A stretch of 64,000 nucleotides of DNA from Streptomyces sp. NBC_01471 (GCF_041438865.1 NZ_CP109450.1:2335001-2399000); one strand, 5' to 3'; positions 51,507 to 61,494 are shown, numbered from the stretch's first letter. Translations and numbers: made by a program. Notes: generated by a model from the letters alone, not told the origin.

Positions 51507-52837
51507 GCGGGGTGCTCCAGGTCGGCGGGCGGGCCGGGCGCCGCGGCCCGGGCGCGGGCGGGCGGGACGGCGCCGTGCGGGTGGGCGTCCGGTTCGTCGG
51601 CGGTGACGGCGGGGTGCCAGCCGTGCCGGGCGAGCGCCCGTACGAACGCCTCGACCATCAGCGGGTCGAACTGCGTCCCCGCACAGCGCAGCAGCTCCCG
51701 CAGGGCCGCGTCGACGGGTCTGGCCCGGCGGTAGGAGCGGGTGGACGTCATGGCGTCGAAGGCGTCGGCGATGGCGACGACCCGGGCGAACTCGGGGATC
51801 TGCTGCCCGGAGAGCCCGTACGGGTAGCCGGAGCCGTCGAGCCGCTCGTGGTGGTGGAGGATGGCGGCCCTGGCCTCGCCGAGGAAGCCGATGCCACGGA
51901 CCATCTCGTGCCCGTACTCGGGGTGCAGCTCGATGACGCGGCGCTCGTCGGGCGTCAGCGGCCCGTCCTTCCTGAGCAGTCTGGTGGGCACCCCGAGCTT
52001 CCCCACGTCGTGCAGGATCCCGGCGAAGCGGAGCGCCTCCAGGCGGTCACCGGCCATCCCCAGCTCCCCGGCGATCATCGCCGACGCCCGGCCGACGCGT
52101 TCGCTGTGGCCGCGGGTGTACTGGTCCTTGATGTCGACGGCCTGGACCAGCGCCCGGATCGTGGCCCGGTGGGCGGCGCGCTCGCGGTGGTACTGCGCGA
52201 AGACCCAGCTGGAGATGTACATGGGCAGCAGCACGACGAGGGCGGCGGGCGGTCCGAAGGGGCTGCGCCACAGGACCGCCATCATGAGCCCGGCAAGACC
52301 GTGCACGGTGTGCGGGGCGAGTGAGCGCACCAGCGCGTCGCGCACGGTGCGGGCGGGCAGGCGCTCGGCGGCGGCCCGGACGGCGCCGTCCAGTGCGGTC
52401 AGCGCCAGGCAGAGGCCCAGGGCGGCCGCGAGGGCCGGCAGCAGGGCGTACGGGAAGTCCGGGGGCCTGCGCACCCCGCCGAAGAGCGCCGGGACCTCGG
52501 CGGCGGCCCGCACGGCGAGCACGAGCTGCGCGGCGTGCCAGACCCGCCGGACGCCGTACGGAGGGTGCTCGGCGGCGCCGAGCAGCGCCCCGGGCACGGC
52601 GGTCAGCGCGGCGGCCGCGGGTGGCAGGAGCAGGGCGGCGGCGAGGAGCACCGCGAAGAACGACCCCGTCCCCGGCGATCTGCGGGCGAGCAGCTCGCAC
52701 CCGGCGTACACCGCGGCGAGCAGGGCCACGGCCGCCCAGGGCGTCGCGGGGTCGGTGAGGGCGGGCAGCACACAGCCGACGGCGCACAGGACCGCGCACA
52801 GGACGCAGGCACGCGCCGTCGGCGGCAGTGCCCGCAT
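51503..52837 (-). CDS. Membrane-bound HD-GYP protein (putative c-di-GMP phosphodiesterase)
   Basis: 444 aa from the ATG at 52837 (GAGGAGG 5 bases ahead). Six to eight N-terminal helices precede a cytosolic HD-GYP domain: QYTRGHSERVGRASAMIAGE, AGILHDVGKLGVPTRLL, HHERLDGSGYPYGLSGQQIP (HHE...GYP) and ADAFDAMTSTRSYR. All key residues of c-di-GMP hydrolysing HD-GYP enzymes are there. It is coupled to the HD gene. c-di-GMP controls development in Streptomyces through BldD; this enzyme's share is unknown. Confidence 0.86.
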   Translation of the reverse strand: MRALPPTARACVLCAVLCAVGCVLPALTDPATPWAAVALLAAVYAGCELLARRSPGTGSFFAVLLAAALLLPPAAAALTAVPGALLGAAEHPPYGVRRVWHAAQLVLAVRAAAEVPALFGGVRRPPDFPYALLPALAAALGLCLALTALDGAVRAAAERLPARTVRDALVRSLAPHTVHGLAGLMMAVLWRSPFGPPAALVVLLPMYISSWVFAQYHRERAAHRATIRALVQAVDIKDQYTRGHSERVGRASAMIAGELGMAGDRLEALRFAGILHDVGKLGVPTRLLRKDGPLTPDERRVIELHPEYGHEMVRGIGFLGEARAAILHHHERLDGSGYPYGLSGQQIPEFARVVAIADAFDAMTSTRSYRRARPVDAALRELLRCAGTQFDPLMVEAFVRALARHGWHPAVTADEPDAHPHGAVPPARARAAAPGPPADLEHPA

Positions 52838-52979
52838 GGCGGCCTCCTCGTCCGGGCCCGCACGGCTCCGGCGTCCGTACAGGGTGGGGACAATAGGCGC
52901 GGGCGGGGTTCCGGGGGGCCGCATCGGCGGATCAGCAGCCCATCGGGTGACGGTCCGGGGCGAAAACCGGGACATGGCA

Positions 52980-53068
52980 CACAGCGGGACCACGGCGTGC
53001 GCGCCGTGGTCCCGCTGTGACGTGGTCCCGCTGTGTTCCGTGCTGGGGGCCGGGTGCCCGGCCCCCAG
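52980..53068 (-). terminator. Double terminator after rsrA
   Basis: Two strong hairpins: 53043-53068 (CTGGGGGCCGG / CCGGCCCCCAG), 8 bp from the rsrA stop, and 52980-53019 (18-bp perfect stem with a TGCG loop). Confidence 0.85.
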
Positions 53069-53075
53069 GGGGCGG

Positions 53076-53390
53076 TTACTCCTGAGCGGCCGCCGACCGG
53101 TCGGTGACGGTGATGTCCTGGTCGGGCACCGCCTGTCCCGAGCGGATCAGGTCGATGCGTCCCATGACCTTGGACCGGAGGTCCGCCGGTACGTCGTCAC
53201 TGCCGCAGCAGCGCTTCACCAGCTTCTTCACGGCCTGCTCCAGGCCGTACTTCTCCAGGCACGGGGAGCACTCCTCGAAGTGCACCTCGAACTTGGTGCA
53301 GTCGTTGTCCGGCATCTCGTGGTCGAGGAACTCGTAGAGATGGTCCAGGACCTCGGAGCAGTCCGTTTCGTGCGGCTCTCCGCAGCTCAT
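53076..53390 (-). CDS. rsrA: Zinc-containing redox-sensitive anti-sigma factor RsrA
   Basis: 104 aa ZAS-family protein. The Zn/redox residues are in register with S. coelicolor RsrA: Cys11, His37, Cys41 and Cys44 (HFEECSPC); extra Cys at 3, 31, 61 and 62. Reduced RsrA binds SigR; thiol oxidation forms disulfides (Cys11-Cys44), expels zinc and frees SigR. Its ATG overlaps the sigR stop (ATGA). Confidence 0.95.
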   Translation of the reverse strand: MSCGEPHETDCSEVLDHLYEFLDHEMPDNDCTKFEVHFEECSPCLEKYGLEQAVKKLVKRCCGSDDVPADLRSKVMGRIDLIRSGQAVPDQDITVTDRSAAAQE

Positions 53391-54043
53391 GAGCCCGAAC
53401 CTTTCGCTTCGTTCGACTCTCCGGCGCCCGCCGGGACCAGCCCGCGGTCGCGTGCGTAGTCCTCCAGCATGCCGCGCAGCTGACGGCGGCCCCGGTGCAG
53501 CCGGGACATGACCGTCCCGATGGGTGTCCCCATGATGTCTGCGATCTCCTTGTACGCAAAGCCCTCGACATCGGCGAGATACACCGCGATGCGGAACTCT
53601 TCGGGGATCGCCTGCAGTGCGGACTTCACGTCCGAGTCGGGCAGGTGGTCGAGCGCCTGCGACTCGGCGGAGCGCAGACCGGTGGACATGTGCGACTCGG
53701 CGCGGGCGAGCTGCCAGTCCTCGATCTCCTCGGCGGCACTGCGCTGAGGCTCACGCTGCTTCTTGCGGTACGAGTTGATGAACGTGTTCGTGAGGATGCG
53801 GTACATCCACGCCTTGAGGTTGGTCCCCTCGCGGAACTGGTGGAACGAGCCGTACGCCTTCGCGTAGGTCTCCTGCACCAGGTCCTCGGCATCGGCCGGA
53901 TTGCGCGTCATGCGCAGCGCGGCCGAGTACATCTGGTCGAGGTAGCCGAGGGCATCCCGCTCGAAGCGCGCATTGCGCTCCGCGGCCGTCTCTTCCGCAT
54001 GGCCGTCTTCGGTCCCTGTGTCGGTCCCAGTGACCGGACCCAC
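53387..54043 (-). CDS. sigR: ECF sigma factor SigR (thiol-oxidative stress)
   Basis: 218 aa from the GTG at 54043 ([18 protein letters not shown]). Region 2: [55 protein letters not shown]. Region 4: [40 protein letters not shown]. Directs thioredoxin, mycothiol and proteolysis genes during disulfide stress. Translation from an upstream ATG (54208) gives the SigR' form with 55 more residues. The operon includes rsrA. Confidence 0.95.
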   Translation of the reverse strand: MGPVTGTDTGTEDGHAEETAAERNARFERDALGYLDQMYSAALRMTRNPADAEDLVQETYAKAYGSFHQFREGTNLKAWMYRILTNTFINSYRKKQREPQRSAAEEIEDWQLARAESHMSTGLRSAESQALDHLPDSDVKSALQAIPEEFRIAVYLADVEGFAYKEIADIMGTPIGTVMSRLHRGRRQLRGMLEDYARDRGLVPAGAGESNEAKGSGS

Positions 54044-54208
54044 CTCCTCCAACGCCGTGGCGGATCCGAATGCGGACCCACTCGAATCGGAGGATAGACG
54101 ACGATCCGGTCCGCCCGCCGCCCGGGAAGAAGCGCTCCGGTCCGCCGAAAGCACCGTCCACTCCAGGTCAGCGGCGTGCGGGCGGCGCGGGCAGATGGTC
54201 GAACCCAT
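54044..54208 (-). other. In-frame 55-codon extension coding for the SigR' N-terminus
   Basis: From the ATG at 54208 (GGAGAGGGAG at 8-17 bases) the frame runs without stop into sigR and adds exactly 55 residues, the length of the unstable SigR' extension known in S. coelicolor. Residues include [20 protein letters not shown]. This form would be made from the autoregulated promoter at 54273-54299. Confidence 0.8.
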
Positions 54209-54272
54209 GCGACGGACTCCCTCTCCACGAACAAGCTTCTGTGTGCCGGTGTCGAGCACCGACGTTCCCCAC

Positions 54273-54299
54273 AACAGCGCTCCGCGACTCGGCATTCCC
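54273..54299 (-). promoter_or_regulatory. SigR-dependent promoter of sigR-rsrA (P2)
   Basis: On the minus strand GGGAAT-N18-GTT, a perfect match to the SigR consensus GGAAT-N18-GTT, 65 bp before the SigR' start. A second GGGAAT lies 15 bp further up without a matching GTT. Confidence 0.9.
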
Positions 54300-54303
54300 G
54301 GAC

Positions 54304-54969
54304 TCAGCATTCCCGCAGCCGCACGGCCCACCCGCCCACGGCGTCCGTGATGATCTTCAGTGCCTGCTCCTGGCCGGTCGGCGCCCGCTTCGGCACGGCG
54401 AAGCCGTGGTCGGCGTCCGCCACCTCCACCAGCTCGAAGTCCCCCGCAGTGAACGCGGCTGCGTCCGGGAATTCGGCCGGCCTGCCGAACGGGTCCTTCA
54501 CGCCCTGTACGACCAGAGTGCTGACCCCGGCAGCGGTCAGCTCCCTCTGCCGGGACTTCTCCGGCTTCCCCGGCGGGTGCAGCGGAAAGCTCAGCGCCAG
54601 GACCCCGCGGGCACCCAGCTCCCCGGCGGTCCGGCAGGCCACCCGCGCCCCGGCGCTCCGCCCGCCCGCGACCACCGGCAGTCCGGGGCGGCGCAGTGCG
54701 GGCCAGACCGCGCGCCACCCGGTGTCCAGGGTCTTCGGCGCGGGCGCGACCTTCCGGCCGGCCACCCGCCAGGGCTGTTCCACGAGCGCGACACCCACCC
54801 CGAGCGGCGGCAGCGCGGCGGCCAGCGCCTGGAGGTCGCGCGCCTCGATGCCGCCGCCGGCGCCATGGCCCAGCGCGATCACGAGATGCGGGCGGGCAGC
54901 GGGATGCCAGGTGATGCGGGCTTCACCGGCGGGGGTGTCGACACTCTCCACGATCATGCTCTGAGTCAC
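54304..54969 (-). CDS. Alpha/beta hydrolase (dienelactone-hydrolase-like)
   Basis: 221 aa from a GTG at 54969. Oxyanion region [16 protein letters not shown]; nucleophile elbow [10 protein letters not shown] (G-x-S-x-G-like); Asp in VKDPFG; His in DADHGF. Of the KANL3/Tex30-type short hydrolases. Its stop is 5 bp from the SigR promoter. Starts 1 bp after the SRAP gene stop, so co-transcribed with it. Confidence 0.85.
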   Translation of the reverse strand: MTQSMIVESVDTPAGEARITWHPAARPHLVIALGHGAGGGIEARDLQALAAALPPLGVGVALVEQPWRVAGRKVAPAPKTLDTGWRAVWPALRRPGLPVVAGGRSAGARVACRTAGELGARGVLALSFPLHPPGKPEKSRQRELTAAGVSTLVVQGVKDPFGRPAEFPDAAAFTAGDFELVEVADADHGFAVPKRAPTGQEQALKIITDAVGGWAVRLREC

Positions 54970-54970
54970 A

Positions 54971-55840
54971 TCAGAAGAGTGTGCCCTCCTCGGGGCCCTC
55001 CAGTGCGGTCAGCAGCTCCGGGCCGTTGTTGCGAACATTGCTGACCGCCGTGGACACCGGGTACGCCCGTACGAGTCCGGCGGGCGGCGGATCGAGCAGC
55101 GGGGCCAGCCGCGCCGGGTCCGTGTGGGCCGGGTCCAGCCAGTCGTCCCAGCGGTCCGGGGTCAGCACCAGCGGCATCCGGGGATGTATCGCGGCCAGCG
55201 ACCGCGGGCCGTCCTCCTCCCCCTCGTCCTGTCCGGCTCCCGCTCCCGCTCCCGCTCCCAAAGCCTGTCCGGCGAGCGGGGTGGTCTCCGCCTCGGTCGT
55301 GACGATCGTGCAGGTCGCCCACCACGCGTGCGGGTGGTCGGCGGGCAGCGTCGGGTCCCGCCAGAACTCGTACAGACCGGCGAAGGCCATCACCGACCCG
55401 TCGGCGGGCGTCACGAAGTAGGGCTGCTTGCGTGCCCGCTTCTTCTTGCCCTCCACTTCGAGCCGCCGCTCGTCCGGCTCGGTCATCCACTCGTAGTAGC
55501 CGTCGGCGGGGACGATGCAGCGGCGCGCGGCGAAGGCCCGCCGGAACGACGGCTTCTCCTGGACCGTCTCGGCCCGTGCGTTGATCATCCGGGCGGCGCC
55601 CTCGGGCGACTTCGACCAGGAGGGCACGAGTCCCCACCTCAGATTCCGCAGCTGCCGAACCGGACGGCGTGATGCCGCGTCTTTCAGTGGACGCTCCAGT
55701 ACGACCTGGACCGTCTTCGTCGGTGCCACATTCCAGTCGGGGACCACCGTCTCCGACCGGGACGGGGCATCCCCCTTCTCCACCCCGAAGATCCCTGCGA
55801 GATCCTCGGGTCCACGACTCGCCGCAAACCGTCCGCACAT
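54971..55840 (-). CDS. SRAP-domain protein (HMCES/YedK family)
   Basis: 289 aa. Begins MCGRFA: the Met is removed and Cys2 crosslinks to abasic sites in single-stranded DNA. Other active-site parts are WNVAPT (Asn), INARAET (Glu-bearing block), RRCIVPADGYYEW and the His in HPRMPLVL. A low-complexity insert (GAGAGAGQDEGEEDG) of ~20 residues is unusual and lies in a loop. Role in DNA repair. Confidence 0.92.
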   Translation of the reverse strand: MCGRFAASRGPEDLAGIFGVEKGDAPSRSETVVPDWNVAPTKTVQVVLERPLKDAASRRPVRQLRNLRWGLVPSWSKSPEGAARMINARAETVQEKPSFRRAFAARRCIVPADGYYEWMTEPDERRLEVEGKKKRARKQPYFVTPADGSVMAFAGLYEFWRDPTLPADHPHAWWATCTIVTTEAETTPLAGQALGAGAGAGAGQDEGEEDGPRSLAAIHPRMPLVLTPDRWDDWLDPAHTDPARLAPLLDPPPAGLVRAYPVSTAVSNVRNNGPELLTALEGPEEGTLF

Positions 55841-55889
55841 ATTTGCCAGACTGCCACGACCGCCATCTGCTGAGGAGCCCCTTCCCACC

Positions 55890-56576
55890 ATGGACCGCGT
55901 CTTCGCCACCCAGTCCGACCCCGACCAGTGGCTGGTGATCGTCACCGGCGTCGTCGCACTGCTCGCGGTCTTCCCGCACCGCATATGGCGGCTCACCCGC
56001 AACGCCGTCACCATCGCCCACGAGGGCGGCCACGGTCTGATCGCGCTGCTCACCGGTCGCCGTCTGGACGGCATCCGGCTGCACTCCGACACCAGCGGCC
56101 TCACCGTCAGCCGCGGCAAACCGTCCGGCCTCGGCATGATCCTCACGGCGGGCGCCGGATACACCGCGCCGCCGCTGCTGGGGCTCGGCGGTGCCTGGCT
56201 GCTCGCCGCCGACCACATCACTCTCTTCCTCTGGGCCGCCTGCGTCCTGCTCCTCGCGATGCTCGTGATGATCCGCAACGCGTACGGGGCGCTCACCGTG
56301 ATCGTCACGGGCGCCGCGTTCGTCCTGATCTCCTGGCTGACCAGCGCCGAGGTGCAGGCGGCGTTCGCGTACACGGCTGTCTGGTTCCTGCTCATCGGCG
56401 GTGTGCGCCCGGCCTTCGAGCTCCAGCGCAAGCGGGTGCGCGGCCATGCGGGCGATTCGGACGCCGACCAGCTCGGCCGGCTCACCCATCTCCCTCCGAC
56501 GGTGTGGCTGCTGGTCTTCCACCTCGTCTCGCTCTGCGCGCTCATCGGCGGCGGGCGCTGGCTGCTGGGCCTGTGA
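55890..56576 (+). CDS. M50-family-like membrane metalloprotease
   Basis: 228 aa. The zinc motif HEGGH lies in NAVTIAHEGGHGLIAL near residue 45, with six or so transmembrane helices (WLVIVTGVVALLAVF, GLGMILTAGAGYTAPPLLGL, ITLFLWAACVLLLAMLVMI, LTVIVTGAAFVLISWLT, AFAYTAVWFLLIGGVR, VWLLVFHLVSLCALIGGG). This fits M50B-like actinobacterial proteins. No PDZ domain, so not a classic site-2 protease. Divergent from the SRAP gene. Substrate unknown. Confidence 0.82.
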   Translation: MDRVFATQSDPDQWLVIVTGVVALLAVFPHRIWRLTRNAVTIAHEGGHGLIALLTGRRLDGIRLHSDTSGLTVSRGKPSGLGMILTAGAGYTAPPLLGLGGAWLLAADHITLFLWAACVLLLAMLVMIRNAYGALTVIVTGAAFVLISWLTSAEVQAAFAYTAVWFLLIGGVRPAFELQRKRVRGHAGDSDADQLGRLTHLPPTVWLLVFHLVSLCALIGGGRWLLGL

Positions 56577-56621
56577 GACGGGCGGCGCCCCGGCCCCCCG
56601 GCCATCAGTAAAGTGAGGGCC

Positions 56622-57962
56622 ATGACCGAAAGTTCCGCGCACACTCCTCACTGGCCCGCCCCGTACGCGTCAGGAGCCGTCGACGCGACGGTGACCGTGC
56701 CCGGATCGAAGTCGGTCACCAACCGCGGACTCGTGCTGGCCGCCCTGGCCGCCGAGCCGGGCTGGCTCCGCCGCCCGCTGCGCTCCCGCGACACCCTGCT
56801 GATGGCCGACGCCCTGCGGGCGCTGGGCGTCCGCATCGAGGAGACCGTCTCGTCCAGCTCCGCGGCCGTGGGGGCGACGGGCGGCACGGGTGAGGCCTGG
56901 CGGGTGATTCCGGCGGGGCTGCACGGGCCGGCCACCATCGACGTCGGCAACGCCGGCACGGTCATGCGCTTCCTGCCCCCGGTCGCCGCACTCGCCGACG
57001 GGCCCGTCCGCTTCGACGGCGACCCCCGGTCGTACGAGCGTCCGCTGCACGGCGTCGTGGACGCGCTGCGCGCGCTCGGCACCCGGATCGACGACGACGG
57101 GCGGGGGGCGCTGCCGCTGACGGTGCACGGCGGCGGGGCGCTCGACGGCGGCCGCGTCGAGATCGACGCGTCGTCCTCGTCCCAGTTCATCTCGGCGCTG
57201 CTGCTCTCCGCGCCGCGTTTCAACCAGGGCGTCGAGGTACGGCACACCGGGGCCACACTGCCCTCGCTGCCGCACATCCGGATGACCGTGGACATGCTGC
57301 GCGCGGTCGGCGCCCAGGTCGACGAGCCGGAGACGGGCGGCGAGCCGAATGTCTGGCGGGTCTCCCCCAGCGCCGTGCTCGGCCGGGACCTGACCGTCGA
57401 GCCCGACCTGTCGAACGCCCAGCCGTTCCTGGCGGCCGCCCTGGTCACCGGCGGCCGGGTCACCGTCCCCGACTGGCCCGCGCGGACCACCCAGCCGGGG
57501 GACGCGCTGCGGGAGATCTTCACCGCGATGGGAGGCGGCTGCGAGCTGACCGAGCGCGGCCTGGAGTTCACCGGATCAGGCCGGATCCACGGCATCGACG
57601 TGGATCTGAGCGAGGTCGGCGAGCTGACCCCGGGCATCGCCGCCGTCGCGGCACTCGCCGACGGACCGTCCACGCTGCGCGGTGTCGCCCACCTGCGGCT
57701 GCACGAGACCGACCGGCTGGCGGCGCTGACCGCGGAGATCAACGGACTCGGGGGCGATGTCAGCGAGACCGCCGACGGGCTCCGGATCCGCCCGCGCCCG
57801 CTGCACGGCGGCGTCTTCCACACGTACGACGACCACCGCATGGCCACGGCCGGTGCGGTGATCGGGCTCGCCGTCGACGGCGTACAGATCGAGAATGTGG
57901 CGACAACCGCCAAAACACTCCCCGACTTCACTGAGATGTGGACCGAAATGCTCAAGGCCTGA
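56622..57962 (+). CDS. aroA: 3-phosphoshikimate 1-carboxyvinyltransferase (EPSP synthase)
   Basis: 446 aa from the ATG at 56622 (GTGAGGG 3-9 bases ahead; a GTG at 56613 is an alternative). Transfers enolpyruvyl from PEP to shikimate-3-P. Motifs: [55 protein letters not shown] and [10 protein letters not shown]. Class I-like length. Followed 4 bp later by rsgA. Confidence 0.94.
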   Translation: MTESSAHTPHWPAPYASGAVDATVTVPGSKSVTNRGLVLAALAAEPGWLRRPLRSRDTLLMADALRALGVRIEETVSSSSAAVGATGGTGEAWRVIPAGLHGPATIDVGNAGTVMRFLPPVAALADGPVRFDGDPRSYERPLHGVVDALRALGTRIDDDGRGALPLTVHGGGALDGGRVEIDASSSSQFISALLLSAPRFNQGVEVRHTGATLPSLPHIRMTVDMLRAVGAQVDEPETGGEPNVWRVSPSAVLGRDLTVEPDLSNAQPFLAAALVTGGRVTVPDWPARTTQPGDALREIFTAMGGGCELTERGLEFTGSGRIHGIDVDLSEVGELTPGIAAVAALADGPSTLRGVAHLRLHETDRLAALTAEINGLGGDVSETADGLRIRPRPLHGGVFHTYDDHRMATAGAVIGLAVDGVQIENVATTAKTLPDFTEMWTEMLKA

Positions 57963-57966
57963 CGCG

Positions 57967-58977
57967 ATGCGCCGATACGGCAAGAACCCCGACGAGGACG
58001 ACATCCGCGTCCGCCCCAACCCCAAGGGCAACCGCCCCCGTACGAACATCCGCCCCAAGCACGAGGAAGCCGCCGAGGGCATGGTCCTCACGGTCGACCG
58101 GGGCCGGCTCACCTGTCTGGTCGACGGGCGCGCGGTGACCGCCATGAAGGCCCGTGAGCTGGGCCGCAAGGCCGCCGTGGTCGGCGACCAGGTCATGATC
58201 GTCGGGGACCTCTCCGGCGCCAAGGACACCCTGGCCCGCATCGTGCGCATCCAGCCCCGGAAGTCGGTGCTGCGCCGCACGGCCGACGACGACGACCCGT
58301 TCGAGCGAGTCGTGGTCGCCAACGCCGACCAGCTGGCGATCGTCACCGCCCTGGCCGACCCCGAGCCGCGCCCGCGCATGATCGACCGCTGCCTGGTGGC
58401 CGCGTACGACGGCGGCCTCACCCCGCTGCTGGTGCTCACCAAGTCCGACCTGGCCCCGCCCGACGAACTGCTCGCCTCCTACGGGGCGCTCGACATCCCG
58501 TACGTGGTGACCAGCCGCGACGAGCTGGCGAAGGGCGAGGCGGCCGACCGGGTCAGGGACTTCCTGAACGACAAGGTCACCGCGTTCGTCGGCCACTCGG
58601 GCGTCGGGAAGACGACCCTGGTCAACGCACTGGTGCCGGAAGACCGACGGCGCAGCACCGGCCACGTCAACGCGGTCACCGGCCGCGGCCGGCACACCAC
58701 GACCTCGGCCCTGGCGCTCCCCCTGCCGGACGACCGCGGCTGGGTCGTCGACACCCCGGGCGTGCGGTCCTTCGGGCTCCACCATGTGGACCCCTCACGC
58801 GTCATCCTCGCCTTCCCCGATCTGGTGCCGGGTACGGAGGAGTGCCCGCGCGGCTGCAGCCACGACGAGCCGGAGTGCGCCCTGGACGCCTGGGTGGCCG
58901 GGGGGCACGCCGACCCGGCGCGGCTGGATTCACTGCGCAGGCTGCTGGCCACCCGGGAGCGGCGCGAGGGCGACTGA
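57967..58977 (+). CDS. rsgA: Ribosome small-subunit-dependent GTPase A
   Basis: 336 aa. N-terminal OB-fold (~40-110), circularly permuted GTPase (G4 LLVLTKSDL, G1 GHSGVGKTTL, G3 VDTPGV) and a C-terminal zinc knuckle (CPRGCSHDEPEC). Assists late 30S maturation. Four bases after aroA; same operon, as is usual in Streptomyces. Confidence 0.92.
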   Translation: MRRYGKNPDEDDIRVRPNPKGNRPRTNIRPKHEEAAEGMVLTVDRGRLTCLVDGRAVTAMKARELGRKAAVVGDQVMIVGDLSGAKDTLARIVRIQPRKSVLRRTADDDDPFERVVVANADQLAIVTALADPEPRPRMIDRCLVAAYDGGLTPLLVLTKSDLAPPDELLASYGALDIPYVVTSRDELAKGEAADRVRDFLNDKVTAFVGHSGVGKTTLVNALVPEDRRRSTGHVNAVTGRGRHTTTSALALPLPDDRGWVVDTPGVRSFGLHHVDPSRVILAFPDLVPGTEECPRGCSHDEPECALDAWVAGGHADPARLDSLRRLLATRERREGD

Positions 58978-59057
58978 TCCACCGGTTTGCCGCCCGGCCG
59001 AGCTGGCTGAATGCATAATCGCTCCCAGTAACGACAGGCCCCAAGGGGAGGCACTGA

Positions 59058-59381
59058 ATGGCGTGGCTGCTGGTCGTGGTCGCGGGACTCCTGGAGACCG
59101 GCTTCGCCGTGTGTCTCAAGCTCTCGCACGGATTCACCCGGCTCTGGCCGACGATCGCCTTCGCCTCGTTCGCGCTGGGCAGCTTCGGGCTGCTGACGCT
59201 CTCGCTGCGGAAGCTGGATGTCGGGCCCGCCTACGCCGTGTGGACCGGCATCGGCGCGGCGGGCACCGCGATCTACGGGATGGTCTTCCTCGGTGACATC
59301 GTCTCCACCCTCAAACTCGTCTCGATCGGGCTCGTGATCGTGGGCGTGATCGGGCTCCAGATCTCCGGTTCGGCGCACTGA
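59058..59381 (+). CDS. Small multidrug-resistance family transporter (SugE/Gdx type)
   Basis: 107 aa, four helices. The Glu in GLLETGFAVCLKLSHGF (helix 1) is the coupling residue; W and G residues (YAVWTGIGAAGTAIYG) are those of the SugE/Gdx subgroup, whose members export guanidinium. AAGGGGAGG lies ahead of the ATG. No guanidine riboswitch was found in the 80-bp leader. Confidence 0.88.
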   Translation: MAWLLVVVAGLLETGFAVCLKLSHGFTRLWPTIAFASFALGSFGLLTLSLRKLDVGPAYAVWTGIGAAGTAIYGMVFLGDIVSTLKLVSIGLVIVGVIGLQISGSAH

Positions 59382-59418
59382 CGCGGCCGCGGGCCGGGCG
59401 GTCGCGGGCCGGGGATCG

Positions 59419-61494
59419 TCACACCACCTCGCGCACCGCGGGGAAGTGACAGGCCGCCACATGGTCGGCCGCGTGCCGCTGGTCCACCGGCACCTCGCTC
59501 TCGCAGCGCTTCCGCTCGTCCGCGCCGAGCCGCGCGAAGACGGGGCAGCGGGCCCGGAAGCGGCAGCCCTCGTACCGGTGGGTGGGGCTGGGCGGGTCAC
59601 CGGGCAGCAGGATCCTGGTGCGCTGCCGCTCGCGTTCGCGCACCGGGTCCGGCAGCGGGACGGCGGAGAGCAGCGCCTGCGTGTACGGGTGCCTGGGCCG
59701 CTCGAAGACCTCACCGACCGCCCCCGACTCGACGGTGCGCCCGAGGTAGACGACGCTCACCCGGTCCGCGATGTGCCGCACCACGGACAGGTCGTGCGAG
59801 ACGAACAGATAGGCCAGACCCAGCTCGGACTTGAGCCGCCGCAGCAGGTTGAGGACGCCCGCCTGCACGGACACGTCGAGCGCGGAGACCGGTTCGTCGA
59901 GGACCAGCAGTTTCGGGCCGACGGACAGGGCGCGGGCGATGCCGATGCGCTGGCGCTGGCCGCCGGAGAACTCGTGCGGGAAGCGGGTGGCGTGCGCCGG
60001 GTCGAGGCCGACCTGTCCGAGCAGTCCGGGGACGCGTCCCGCCGCGGTCCTGCGGTCCGTGCCCTGGGCACGCAGCGGCTCGGCGACGATGTCACCGACC
60101 GTCATCCGCGGGTCGAGGCTGGCCATCGGGTCCTGGAAGACGATCTGCACCTGTCCGCGCAGCGCCCGGCGGGCAGCCGCGCCGAGACCGTCGAGCGACT
60201 GTCCGAAGAGCTCGATCTCGCCGCCCTCGGGGCGCACCAGGTTGAGCAGCTCGAAGAGCGTGGTGGACTTGCCGGAACCGGATTCCCCGACGAGTGCGAG
60301 GGTCTCGCCGCGGCGGATCCGCAGATCGACCCCGTCCACGGCGTGCACGGTGCCGACCCGCCGCTTGAAGGCGCTGCCCTTCAGAACGGGGAACGTCCTG
60401 ACGAGTCCGCGCACGTCCAGCACGGCGCCGGCGCCGGTCCCTCCGGCGGGGGCACCAGGTGCGGCTCCGGTGGCAGGTGCGGCTTCGGCAGCGGGCGGGA
60501 TGTCCGGTACCGGGAACACATCGAGCGGGCCGAGCCGCTTCTCCGCGATCTCGTCGGCGCGTACGCACGCGACCGCGTGCCCGTCCACGGTCCGCAGGGC
60601 GGGCTCAGCCGTCAGGCAGGGCTCCCCGGCGAGCGGGCAGCGCGGTGCGAACGGGCAGCCGGGCCCGGTGCTCCCGGCCGTGGGCGGTGACCCGGGGATC
60701 GGCACCAGCACCTCACCGGCGGTGTCCAGCCGGGGCACCGCGCCGATCAGGCCCAGTGTGTACGGCATCCGGGGCCGCTCGAAGAGCTCTTCGGCGGGGG
60801 CGCTCTCCACGATCCGTCCCGCGTACATCACCGCCACCCGGTCCGCCGCGCCCGCTATCACCCCGAGGTCGTGGCTGACGAGGACCAGCGCGGCGCCGGT
60901 CTCGCGCTGCGCGGTGCGCAGCACATCGAGCACCTGCGCCTGGATGGTGACGTCCAGGGCGGTCGTCGGCTCGTCGGCGAGGATGACGTCCGGGTTGTTC
61001 GCCATGGCCATCGCGATCATGGCGCGCTGGCGCATCCCGCCGGAGAACTCGTGCGGATAGGACTGCGCCCTGAGTCCGGGCTCCGGGATCCCGACGAGGT
61101 CGAGGAGTTCGACGGCGCGCGCACGGGCCGCCGCACGCGGGATGTCCTGGTGGGCCCGGACCGCCTCGGCGATCTGGTCGCCGATCCGGTAGACGGGGGT
61201 GAAGGCGGAGAGCGGGTCCTGGAAGACCATGCCGATCCGGCTGCCGCGCACCGCGGACAGCTCGCGGTCGGAGGCGCCGACGAGTTCCGTACCGTCGAGC
61301 CTGACCGATCCGCGTACGGCCGCGTTCCCGGGCAGCAGCCCGAGGACGGCGAGCGCGGTCGCGGACTTGCCGGACCCCGACTCCCCCACCAGGCCGAGCA
61401 CTTCGCCGCGCCGCAGCGAGAAGCTCACGCCGCGGACCGCGGGTGCGCCGTCGAAGTCGACCTCCAGACCACTCACTTCGAGTACCGCGGTCAT
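59419..61494 (-). CDS. Tandem ABC ATPase, oligopeptide/dipeptide (DppD-DppF fusion) type
   Basis: 691 aa with two ATPase halves. The first has Walker A GESGSGKSATAL, signature FSGGMRQRAMI and Walker B VILADEPTTA. The second has GESGSGKSTTLF, FSGGQRQRIGI and LLVLDEPVSA. Each half ends in an oligopeptide-type Cys cluster (CPFAPRCPLAGEPC and CRFRARCPVF) that may bind an Fe-S cluster. An Ala/Pro/Gly-rich linker joins them. Its ATG overlaps the permease stop (ATGA). Confidence 0.92.
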   Translation of the reverse strand: MTAVLEVSGLEVDFDGAPAVRGVSFSLRRGEVLGLVGESGSGKSATALAVLGLLPGNAAVRGSVRLDGTELVGASDRELSAVRGSRIGMVFQDPLSAFTPVYRIGDQIAEAVRAHQDIPRAAARARAVELLDLVGIPEPGLRAQSYPHEFSGGMRQRAMIAMAMANNPDVILADEPTTALDVTIQAQVLDVLRTAQRETGAALVLVSHDLGVIAGAADRVAVMYAGRIVESAPAEELFERPRMPYTLGLIGAVPRLDTAGEVLVPIPGSPPTAGSTGPGCPFAPRCPLAGEPCLTAEPALRTVDGHAVACVRADEIAEKRLGPLDVFPVPDIPPAAEAAPATGAAPGAPAGGTGAGAVLDVRGLVRTFPVLKGSAFKRRVGTVHAVDGVDLRIRRGETLALVGESGSGKSTTLFELLNLVRPEGGEIELFGQSLDGLGAAARRALRGQVQIVFQDPMASLDPRMTVGDIVAEPLRAQGTDRRTAAGRVPGLLGQVGLDPAHATRFPHEFSGGQRQRIGIARALSVGPKLLVLDEPVSALDVSVQAGVLNLLRRLKSELGLAYLFVSHDLSVVRHIADRVSVVYLGRTVESGAVGEVFERPRHPYTQALLSAVPLPDPVRERERQRTRILLPGDPPSPTHRYEGCRFRARCPVFARLGADERKRCESEVPVDQRHAADHVAACHFPAVREVV

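Noticed and set aside
49221-51734. 837-codon plus-strand open frame
   Set aside because: Shadow of the TPR, HD and HD-GYP genes; composition only reflects high GC.
58981-59057. Guanidine riboswitch before the SugE/Gdx-like gene
   Set aside because: None of the known guanidine motifs was recognised in the short leader.
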